Shown piece after piece: positions 1 through 5,220 of a stretch of 5,220 nt of DNA. The stretch's first letter is position 1; each line of letters begins with the position of its first letter. The DNA lies in assembly GCA_014380605.1 (NCBI GenBank), contig JACMJO010000231.1:1-5220 (forward strand), read 5' to 3'. The position numbers were made by a program, and so were the translations under genes. The notes beneath the pieces are model-generated. The model had not been told where the DNA came from. It did not search any database and saw nothing but the letters and a program-made list of their open reading frames with translations. This stretch comes from Fimbriimonadaceae bacterium. GTDB lineage: Bacteria > Armatimonadota > Fimbriimonadia > Fimbriimonadales > Fimbriimonadaceae.

Positions 1-306
1 GGATTCCTACCGCGACTTTTCACAGGGGCCCTGGAGAATCTGCACTACATGGCCTTGATGGCAGAGGATCGGTCGCTGCCGACCGGGCGGTTTGTGACCT
101 ACCGCCTGGTTCTCTACTGGAAAAACCCTCGCGAGCCCTTGATGGTGGTCCAGCAGCAGACTCTGCCCATGCGTAGCGGGGCGATGCTGAACTTCGGGAT
201 TCAGCAGATCGGGGCCCTGGGGTGGGAGTATGCCAAGGCACTGGGGATTCCCTGGCAGGATCTCTCTTATCGAAGTCGGCCCTGTCCCGTTCCGGTGTTC
301 TCCTAA
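1..306 (+). CDS. Unrecognised protein, C-terminal part only
   Basis: The frame is open from the first base of the window to a TAA stop at 304-306, giving 101 visible residues. The true start lies upstream of the window; the first ATG inside it (49) has no reason to be the start, because the frame continues through GFLPRLFTGALENLHY before it. The visible part has a strand-like segment around RFVTYRLVLYWKNP, a central QQQTLPM stretch, and a possible helix around IQQIGALGWEYAKALG. It ends in a proline-rich tail, PCPVPVFS. I see no membrane span, catalytic motif or metal-binding motif. I do not recognise the family. The composition resembles a folded soluble or extracytoplasmic domain, but that is only an impression. 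It is the only plus-strand gene here and converges on the minus-strand cluster with no gap between the two stop codons. Confidence 0.75.
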   Translation, partial: GFLPRLFTGALENLHYMALMAEDRSLPTGRFVTYRLVLYWKNPREPLMVVQQQTLPMRSGAMLNFGIQQIGALGWEYAKALGIPWQDLSYRSRPCPVPVFS

Positions 307-912
307 CTAGTTGGTTTGATTTCGGAAGGAGTTGTGGATCTCCTTGACGATCGTTCTCAACTTCTGTAGCTCGGGCCAGTTGCCCCTTTGCGACTGAGGA
401 TTGCTGTACATGTAGGTCCGGTACTTGCCCGTGACTGCGTATTCAACCACATAAGCGACCCCATCGAGGATCGTTGCCTTGTCACCGGGAAGAGATTCGA
501 AATCAGGCAGGGTTGGGAGGTCGTTTGCAACCATTGTTTTCCAAAACTCGTCCCAGCCTTGCTTGGGCGGTTTGAATTCGAGCAGGTAGCTCGTTGCTTT
601 CCATGCCGGGCGATCTTGGCGGAGGGGTTGGATCCACCATCCTCGCCAGCGTTTGCCTTCGTATCGGAATCGATAGCCTTCTAAATAGGTGAGCCCAAAC
701 CCTTCCCAAATCCGAACCTCGGTTACACCGACGGGAAGCATTTTCTTCTGCAGATCCTGGAGACCGCTTAGCTTGGCTCGACCATTGATGCTCTGAGGGT
801 CGCTGACAGGGCCAAAGAATAAGTCCACCCATCCGTCGGTCGGAATGTCCAGGATTGGGGTCTTCTGGACTGCTGACAGGGCGGCAAAAATAATACAGGT
901 CGAGATGGCCAT
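307..912 (-). CDS. Small conserved hypothetical protein, probably exported
   Basis: This gene encodes 201 residues with no recognised function. Residues 1-16 (MAISTCIIFAALSAVQ) are hydrophobic with a small-residue LSA near the end and look like a short signal peptide. The usual positively charged N-terminus is missing, so export is likely but not certain. The rest is rich in aromatic residues: VRIWEGFG (66-73), GYRFRYEGKRWRGWW (79-93), GWDEFWK (119-125), DLPTLPD (131-137), LDGVAYVVEY (149-158) and KYRTYMYSNP (163-172). From memory, the pattern of W-D-x-F-W, then D-G-x-x-Y-V-V-E, then Y-R-T-Y-x-Y-S-N-P recurs in uncharacterised bacterial proteins; I cannot name a domain. The start at 912 is supported by a good Shine-Dalgarno sequence (AAGGA, five bases upstream). 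It follows the nucleoside hydrolase gene by 12 bases and is probably the last gene of that transcript. Confidence 0.85.
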   Translation of the reverse strand: MAISTCIIFAALSAVQKTPILDIPTDGWVDLFFGPVSDPQSINGRAKLSGLQDLQKKMLPVGVTEVRIWEGFGLTYLEGYRFRYEGKRWRGWWIQPLRQDRPAWKATSYLLEFKPPKQGWDEFWKTMVANDLPTLPDFESLPGDKATILDGVAYVVEYAVTGKYRTYMYSNPQSQRGNWPELQKLRTIVKEIHNSFRNQTN

Positions 913-917
913 CGTAT

Positions 918-922
918 TCCTT
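918..922 (-). promoter_or_regulatory. Ribosome binding site of the small exported protein
   Basis: On the minus strand the 12 bases between the hydrolase stop codon and the ATG at 912 are GGAAGGAATACG. AAGGA ends five bases before the ATG, and an overlapping GGAAGG lies slightly further upstream. This strong site fixes the start codon. It also shows that the gene is translated from the transcript of the preceding gene, because there is no room for a promoter between them. Confidence 0.7.
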
Positions 923-924
923 CC

Positions 925-1788
925 TTACTTGAAAACGGAGAAGAACTCCTCAAAGAAGGCACCCGAGTCCACGGTTTGTGCGACCTCGTGTTGAGCTTGA
1001 TCTGATCGTGTGAAAGTTGTTTTGCCCTCAAGGTCGGCTTCGATCTTGCCACCGAGGTAACTGCAGAGTTCAGGCTTGAACAGGCACGAGGCAGCTAGCG
1101 GATCGTGAAAGGTGATCTCGGAACTGTCGTGGAACCACTGCTCCGCCATCTGGAGGACAGTGCTCAGAGGTTCGACATTGAATCTGGTTCGGACCTCATC
1201 GGCGGACATCCGGCATTTCATGGTCACGTCTAAGCCGAAGTTGCGGTGAGGATTTGGTGGAGGTGTGTGTGAGCCGTTGAAAACCATCGCGGTTGCCAGC
1301 AAGTCGACTCGGCAGTTCCACTCCTTCTCGGGCGCCCCCGGGAAGAAACTCCCCGCCATGCTGACAAATTCAGCCAGCAACCCAGAGACTTCGGGGTCGA
1401 TGGCGAACAGGAGGGCGATGTTGGAGAGCGGTCCGATGCTGAGGAGCGTGATTTCTCCAGGGTTTTCTCGGATCGTTTGGCGGAGGAACTCAACGACCGT
1501 ATTGGCGGGACGATCCACCCGATGCGGTAAGTCGCTGACGGCTTCGTACTGGCGCGGATTGGGTTGCCCCGGACCAGTTAAGAGGGGTTCCTCGCGGCCA
1601 AGGTGGATCGGGATGTCTTCCCTGCCCGCTGCCCGACAGACGATTTCGCACAGCGCGGCTCGTTTCTGGGCTTGGCCAGTGACCGCGGTGATGCCGATCA
1701 GATCGCATTTGGGCTGGCGAAGCAGATAGGCGAGGGCGACCGCGTCGTCGATGTCGTTGCCGATGTCCGTGTCGAGAAGCACTTTCAT
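925..1788 (-). CDS. Nucleoside hydrolase (inosine-uridine preferring type)
   Basis: The 287-residue product belongs to the inosine/uridine-preferring nucleoside hydrolase family, which splits ribonucleosides into free base and ribose in the cytoplasm for salvage. The N-terminus carries the calcium- and ribose-binding aspartate motif as DTDIGNDIDDAVAL (residues 6-19). This is the longer variant of the classical DxDPGxDDAxA form, with two extra residues before the Asp pair. GPLSN (119-123) matches the GPLTN segment, MAG (144-146) the MGG loop, EWN (156-158) the ribose-contacting E-x-N, GLDVT (185-189) the conserved strand, and HDPLA (227-231 region; H228, D229) the catalytic His and final calcium-binding Asp. 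Every expected active-site element is present, so it should be active; base preference cannot be read. The length is slightly below the usual 300-320 residues. The start lies 15 bases after the nuoG stop with only a weak purine-rich stretch (GAGAA), suggesting translational coupling. Confidence 0.93.
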   Translation of the reverse strand: MKVLLDTDIGNDIDDAVALAYLLRQPKCDLIGITAVTGQAQKRAALCEIVCRAAGREDIPIHLGREEPLLTGPGQPNPRQYEAVSDLPHRVDRPANTVVEFLRQTIRENPGEITLLSIGPLSNIALLFAIDPEVSGLLAEFVSMAGSFFPGAPEKEWNCRVDLLATAMVFNGSHTPPPNPHRNFGLDVTMKCRMSADEVRTRFNVEPLSTVLQMAEQWFHDSSEITFHDPLAASCLFKPELCSYLGGKIEADLEGKTTFTRSDQAQHEVAQTVDSGAFFEEFFSVFK

Positions 1789-1803
1789 GGTTCTCGGGTT
1801 TGC

Positions 1804-3804
1804 CTAGTCGAGCAGATAGCCTTCGTCGGGAAGCACCGAATATCGGGCTCCCGCAAAGCTCGGGTTCTGGCTGGCAATCTCTTCCATAACCTCTCCCGCG
1901 TTGAAGAACGGGGTCGAAGGCTTCAGACGGACGTAGATCTCGGAGAAGATTCTCCAAGCCGGCTTGGCGTCGCCTTTGGGATCGAGGACAGGACGCATGC
2001 GCTGGACTCGCCGCTCGCAGTTCGTGTAGGTTCCCTCTTGCTCGGCGGGGGCGGTGTGAGGCAGGACCACGCTCGCGTAGTGGAGGGCTTCTGTTTCTGC
2101 AATTCCCTGGTAAGCCAGGAATTCCACGTTCTCCAGAGCGCGTTGAACGAGGTCTCGGTCGGGATAGATCGCGAACGGATCGACTCCCAGAAGCCAGAGG
2201 GCTTTGAGTTCCCCGCTGGCGGCGGCTTCCAGAATAGCTTGCGTATCCATGCCGGAACCCTTGAAGAGGACGGCCGCGCCTTCGTCGTTGCTTCGAAGGC
2301 TGTAGCTGTTGAAGTTCGTACCTTCGATGTTCGACAAGGTCTTGACGGCGTCGGTGTCCCTATTTGAGAGCGACTGAGTCGTGATGATCGTCGAGCCCGC
2401 GAGAAGCTGGACGGCTTCGCGAATCTTGGCGGCGGGAACGCCGCTGGCGGATTCGACTTCTTCGGGCGACATCTGACCCACGAGGCCCTTGGCAACAGAC
2501 CCTTCCGTGCCGGGGCGGTATCGCAAGACGACTTGAGCGAAGGCGTCGGCTTCGGTGGCTTCGTCGTGGGCGACGACGACCTTGGCATCGTTGTCCAGCC
2601 AAGCTTTCCGAACCCTCAGGAAAACCATCGGAAGTTCGTCGGCGAGGGAGGTTCCGAAGACGAGAATCGATTTGGCATCCTCTAGCGAGGCAATCGAGTT
2701 TCGAACTACGCTGGGGCCGAGATTGGCTTCAAGCTGGTGGTCGACATTATCGGCGCCGAAGACGTCTCGGAACAGCTTTCGGGCCATGAAGAGGTCTTCG
2801 TTGCTGTTGTCGGAGCCGCCGATGACGGCGACTTTGCCTCCGCCCTGGGCGAAGGCTCGAATGACGTCCGAATAGGCTCGCGCCCAATCGCACTCAACAA
2901 GCTGATCGCCTTGGCGGGCGAGGGGGACGGTCAGGCGATTTTCCGAATTGTAAAACTCGTGGCCGAATTTGCCTTTGTCGCAGGTCCACTCGCCGTTGAC
3001 GGCATCGTTGGTGCGGCCATTGATTCGGACCATTTTGCCGACTCGATAGTCGAACCAGATGTTGCAGCCATTGCTACAGAGGGTGCAGATTCCGGGCTTG
3101 GTTTCCAAGTCCCAGGGGCGGGCTCGGAAGCGATACTTGGAGGAAGTCAGCGCGCCGACCGGGCAGATTTCGATGACGTTGCCGGAGAACTTGGATTGGA
3201 AATCGCGCAATTCGAAGGTCGAGGGCTGCATGTCCGCGCCCCGGAATCGGAAAGCGAGTTCGGCGTCGCCTGAAATCTCCTCCGTAAAGCGGACGCAGCG
3301 GCCGCACTGGATGCAACGCTCCAAGTCCAGGGTCACGTACTGGCTGAGTGGGAACGCCTTATGAGCGTGTCGCTTGAGTTCGACGTAACGGCTGGTGGAT
3401 GGGCCGTAGAAGAGCGTGTTGTTCTGCAGAGGGCATTCGCCGCCTCGGTCGCAGATTGGGCAGTCGAGCGGGTGGTTGATGAGCAGGAATTCAAGGACGC
3501 CCTTGCGGTCGCGGTGGACCATCTCGGAGTCGGTGTAGACGGCCATGCCTTCGCTGGCGGGCAAGGTGCAAGCGGCTTGGGGCTTGGGCATCTTGCGAAC
3601 GGTGCCGTCGGGCTGCTTGAAGCCGACTTCGATGATGCACATGCGGCACATCCCCACCGGCTTCATTCGGGGGTGGTAGCAGAAGATCGGGATTTCCAGC
3701 CCGAGACGTTTGACCGATTCAACGATCAATTCGCCCTTAGGAACAGCGATCTCGATGTCGTTGATGGTGATGTTGACGGTTTCTACTTGAACTGCCGCTG
3801 CCAT
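1804..3804 (-). CDS. nuoG: NADH-quinone oxidoreductase subunit G (complex I iron-sulfur subunit)
   Basis: NuoG/Nqo3 is the large peripheral-arm subunit of complex I, passing electrons from NADH via a chain of iron-sulfur clusters towards quinone, on the cytoplasmic side of the membrane. The 666-residue product shows the full ligand set. The ferredoxin-like 2Fe-2S site has C42, C53, C56 and C79. The His-Cys3 4Fe-4S site is H111-x3-C115-x2-C118-x5-C124. A second 4Fe-4S site is C164, C167 and C170 with C214 in ICPVGALT. A further C240-x2-C243-x3-C247-x27-C275 matches the N7 cluster found only in some bacteria such as E. coli and Thermus. From about residue 289 it is a degenerate molybdopterin-oxidoreductase-like domain, ending with the typical AEQEGTYTNCERRVQ segment (587-601). 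It is shorter than E. coli NuoG (about 900) and Thermus Nqo3 (783), mainly in the C-terminal domain. AAGGA six bases upstream supports the ATG at 3804. No other nuo gene is adjacent. Confidence 0.96.
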   Translation of the reverse strand: MAAAVQVETVNITINDIEIAVPKGELIVESVKRLGLEIPIFCYHPRMKPVGMCRMCIIEVGFKQPDGTVRKMPKPQAACTLPASEGMAVYTDSEMVHRDRKGVLEFLLINHPLDCPICDRGGECPLQNNTLFYGPSTSRYVELKRHAHKAFPLSQYVTLDLERCIQCGRCVRFTEEISGDAELAFRFRGADMQPSTFELRDFQSKFSGNVIEICPVGALTSSKYRFRARPWDLETKPGICTLCSNGCNIWFDYRVGKMVRINGRTNDAVNGEWTCDKGKFGHEFYNSENRLTVPLARQGDQLVECDWARAYSDVIRAFAQGGGKVAVIGGSDNSNEDLFMARKLFRDVFGADNVDHQLEANLGPSVVRNSIASLEDAKSILVFGTSLADELPMVFLRVRKAWLDNDAKVVVAHDEATEADAFAQVVLRYRPGTEGSVAKGLVGQMSPEEVESASGVPAAKIREAVQLLAGSTIITTQSLSNRDTDAVKTLSNIEGTNFNSYSLRSNDEGAAVLFKGSGMDTQAILEAAASGELKALWLLGVDPFAIYPDRDLVQRALENVEFLAYQGIAETEALHYASVVLPHTAPAEQEGTYTNCERRVQRMRPVLDPKGDAKPAWRIFSEIYVRLKPSTPFFNAGEVMEEIASQNPSFAGARYSVLPDEGYLLD

Positions 3805-3810
3805 TCGTGA

Positions 3811-3815
3811 TCCTT
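3811..3815 (-). promoter_or_regulatory. Ribosome binding site of nuoG
   Basis: On the minus strand AAGGA is followed by six bases (TCACGA) and then the ATG at 3804, an ideal spacing. It decides the nuoG start; the reading frame gives the ferredoxin-like fold starting a few residues later, as expected for the family. It lies in the 40-base gap after the DUF4272 stop codon. No clear -10/-35 promoter is visible in that gap, so any nuoG promoter must lie further upstream, inside or before the DUF4272 gene. Confidence 0.7.
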
Positions 3816-3844
3816 GGTAGATGCTACGGAAATCGACTGCGAGT

Positions 3845-4603
3845 CTACCCAGGGGAATCGGGCGGGATGTTGGTTTGTGTATCTATCTGGACGTTGTCCC
3901 AGTCGTCCGCCTCAAGCAGCCATTCCAATGCCCAGCGGCGGTGGTAAACCACCGCCGGATGCACATCCCCCGGAAGTCGCTTGCCCTTAATTTGGGCATC
4001 GACAATGGCCAAGTGAAGGCAATATGTCAAGTCGAGATGCTTGAAGACCTTGCTCACGGGGCGAGGCTTGACCTTTGCCCTCATTTTGACCGCCGTTTGC
4101 CCAGTCTTTAGATTGGGAAAAATGTGAATGAAGTCGTCCTCCCCAGCATCGTGATAGTCCAGCCGGCTGATAAAGCTAAGGGACCAGGCCAGAACATATA
4201 GGGCCTCAACACGACCCTTAAACGTTTCGACATTCCTCTCATCCCCTTTGAGGAATGCAGACTCCTGAGAGGTTAATGCACCCGAGAATCCTTCCTTGGC
4301 CAGCCAATCCATGCCGTCTTTCTTCTCCACCCCATAGGCGCAAGCCGAAGTGATGAAGACGCACATCATGCGCTGAAAAACCTCATCCTCAGATCGCATG
4401 TGGCTCGGCTTATTCAACAAAGGTAAATTTGGATTCGTGGCATAGCCAAGCTGTTCGGCCCTGCGGATTGAGTGGGTGCGGACGTCCCATGGGTCGATCA
4501 TCACCAAGTCGGCTTCTGGCGTGGGCCGAGGTATTAGGTTCTGGAGGAAACTGCCAAGTTTGCCTTTCACTCTAACTCGTAGTATTCCAGCTAGCGATTG
4601 CAC
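3845..4603 (-). CDS. DUF4272-family protein of unknown function
   Basis: The 252-residue frame from the GTG at 4603 matches the DUF4272 pattern as I know it. An R-x-x-x-A-x-x-L-G-Y segment (around 47-54) is followed by MRSEDEVFQRMMCVF (69-83). The LTSQESAFL segment (110-118) precedes a G-R-V-E-A-L-Y-V-L-A-W-S-L motif (130-142). The end is YHRRWALEWLLEADDWDNVQIDT (220-242), whose R-x-x-A-L-x-W-L and W-D-x-V-x-x-D-T are characteristic. The protein has no signal peptide or membrane span and is probably cytoplasmic; the family has no established function. The start is uncertain: GTG 4603 has no Shine-Dalgarno sequence, and residues 1-34 lie before the recognisable domain, so the ATG at 4501 (M35, in VMIDPWD) or the GTG just before it is a serious alternative. 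Hand-counted rows inside this gene are about 43-53% GC, lower than rows in nuoG (53-65%). It lies between the terminator and nuoG and may share the nuoG transcript. Confidence 0.85.
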   Translation of the reverse strand: MQSLAGILRVRVKGKLGSFLQNLIPRPTPEADLVMIDPWDVRTHSIRRAEQLGYATNPNLPLLNKPSHMRSEDEVFQRMMCVFITSACAYGVEKKDGMDWLAKEGFSGALTSQESAFLKGDERNVETFKGRVEALYVLAWSLSFISRLDYHDAGEDDFIHIFPNLKTGQTAVKMRAKVKPRPVSKVFKHLDLTYCLHLAIVDAQIKGKRLPGDVHPAVVYHRRWALEWLLEADDWDNVQIDTQTNIPPDSPG

Positions 4604-4612
4604 GCCGCAAAC

Positions 4613-4643
4613 AAAAGGGCCCTCGCGACCTGGTCGCGGGGGC
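4613..4643 (-). terminator. Probable intrinsic terminator after the WD40 gene
   Basis: Read on the minus strand, GC-rich arms at 4643-4633 and 4629-4619 form an 11-base stem with a three-base loop (CAG). There is one A-C mismatch on this strand. Two further C residues and a TTTT run (4616-4613), then G and TTT, follow the stem. The stem begins 21 bases after the WD40 stop codon. On the plus strand no T-run follows, so it should work only for leftward transcription. Position and form are those of a rho-independent terminator; strength is inferred. It separates the WD40 gene from the DUF4272/nuoG group. Confidence 0.75.
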
Positions 4644-4664
4644 TGCTGAGGACCTGAAAAGAAC

Positions 4665-5220
4665 TCAGCCCTTCTTCTTGAGCGCTGGCTTGGCGGGTGT
4701 AACCGTTTGTGGCGGAGTCAAGGCGTAGATCTGCATGAAGTCGTTGATGCCGACCGTTGCCATGTACTTGCCATCGGCGGTGAAAGCGATCGGAGAGCCA
4801 ACTCCGCTTTGCTCTTCGATTTGGGCGATCTGCTTGAGGGATTTGGGATCCCAGAGGCGGACGGTTCGATCTGGCGAGGCAGTGGCGGCGACCTTTCCGC
4901 TGGGCGCAAAGGCGACGTTGGTCACGAAGTCCATGTGGCCCTTGAGGGTTCCAAATTTCTTGAGCGTCTTGACATCAAAGATGACGGCGTTTCCGCTCTT
5001 CTCGCCGGTCAAGAACTGGGTGCCAGCTTTGTTCCAACACACATCGAGTTGGCCCTGGGGATCGGACCCAAAAAAGCTGAGGACCTTCACCCCGGCGGTA
5101 GTTTGGCGATACATCCTCGCGCTGGGGGTCAGCGTTGCGGTTACAAAGTTATCCGTGAGCGGATTAAAGGTGCCGCCGTACAAGTTGGCACCTTGGCCTA
5201 GAAGTTGTCCGACCTTCTTA
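4665..5220 (-). CDS. WD40-repeat (beta-propeller) protein, C-terminal part
   Basis: The frame runs from the right window edge to a TGA at 4665-4667, giving 184 visible residues. The N-terminus lies beyond the window; the TTG at 5183 is only an internal leucine codon, since the frame continues upstream as KKVGQLLGQGAN. Numbered from the first complete codon, the clearest WD40 repeat is residues 94-124, from GHMDFVTNVAF to TVRLWD, with the canonical G-H and W-D pairs. Before it are a repeat around 58-93 (DVCWNKAGTQFLTG, then AVIFDVKT) and a weaker one around 11-40. A last blade at about 135-167 (GSPIAFTADGKYMATVG, then QIYAL) is followed by a Pro/Lys-rich tail ending KKKG. Such propellers are scaffolds for protein-protein contacts; no catalytic domain is visible, though one could lie in the missing part. 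A terminator follows, so this is the end of its transcript. Confidence 0.9.
   Translation of the reverse strand, partial: KKVGQLLGQGANLYGGTFNPLTDNFVTATLTPSARMYRQTTAGVKVLSFFGSDPQGQLDVCWNKAGTQFLTGEKSGNAVIFDVKTLKKFGTLKGHMDFVTNVAFAPSGKVAATASPDRTVRLWDPKSLKQIAQIEEQSGVGSPIAFTADGKYMATVGINDFMQIYALTPPQTVTPAKPALKKKG

Noticed and set aside
305..312. AACTAGTT palindrome as a bidirectional terminator or attachment site
   Set aside because: It is only eight bases, AT-rich, has no loop or T-run, and no integrase or mobile element is nearby; it arises from two abutting stop codons.
1603..2367. Long plus-strand open frame (254 residues) antisense to the hydrolase and nuoG genes
   Set aside because: It spans the junction of two well-supported minus-strand genes, has no recognisable domain, and is the kind of shadow frame expected opposite GC-rich coding DNA.
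2737..3273. Plus-strand open frame of 178 residues inside nuoG, and a similar one at 3361-3810
   Set aside because: Both lie opposite conserved NuoG cluster-binding regions. Their translations are low-complexity Ala/Val/Asp/Gly-rich text without motifs, typical of antisense shadows.
3805..3844. Possible nuoG promoter in the gap after DUF4272
   Set aside because: No credible -35/-10 pair at a sensible spacing is visible in these 40 bases; TAGCAT and TAGACT are weak isolated matches.
5181..5183. TTG at 5183 as the start of the WD40 gene
   Set aside because: The frame stays open to the window edge, there is no ribosome binding site, and a beta-propeller needs more repeats than would remain, so the gene must begin outside the window.
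4707..5201. Plus-strand open frame of 164 residues opposite the WD40 gene
   Set aside because: The minus strand has clear WD40 repeats over the same bases; the plus-strand translation shows no domain.

Overview
The window is a compact stretch of bacterial chromosome with six protein-coding genes, four complete and two cut by the window edges. Almost no DNA is non-coding: the largest gap is 61 bases. I see no tRNA, rRNA, CRISPR array, insertion sequence, phage gene or origin. The organism is a free-living type of bacterium with a respiratory complex I. Moderately high GC, very tight packing, a Thermus/E. coli-type NuoG with the extra N7 cluster motif, and WD40 and DUF4272 proteins would fit groups such as Armatimonadota or Planctomycetes. 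That placement is a low-confidence impression.

Layout from left to right. At 1-306 on the + strand is the C-terminal end of an unrecognised protein. Its stop codon directly abuts the stop codon of the first minus-strand gene. Everything else lies on the minus strand, so transcription order runs from high to low coordinates. The C-terminal part of a WD40 beta-propeller protein (4665-5220) is followed by a GC-rich hairpin and T-run that looks like an intrinsic terminator (about 4613-4643). Next come a DUF4272-family protein (3845-4603), NADH-quinone oxidoreductase subunit G (1804-3804), an inosine/uridine-type nucleoside hydrolase (925-1788) and a small, probably exported protein of unknown function (307-912).

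nuoG, the nucleoside hydrolase gene and the small gene are spaced by only 15 and 12 bases and are very likely co-transcribed. The DUF4272 gene ends 40 bases before nuoG and may be the first gene of the same transcript. The genes do not form an obvious pathway. NuoG is the peripheral-arm iron-sulfur subunit of complex I, the hydrolase salvages nucleosides, and the other two are uncharacterised. The main oddity is that nuoG stands apart from any other complex I gene here. I found no convincing new defence, mobile or regulatory system; this reads as a largely ordinary chromosomal region.
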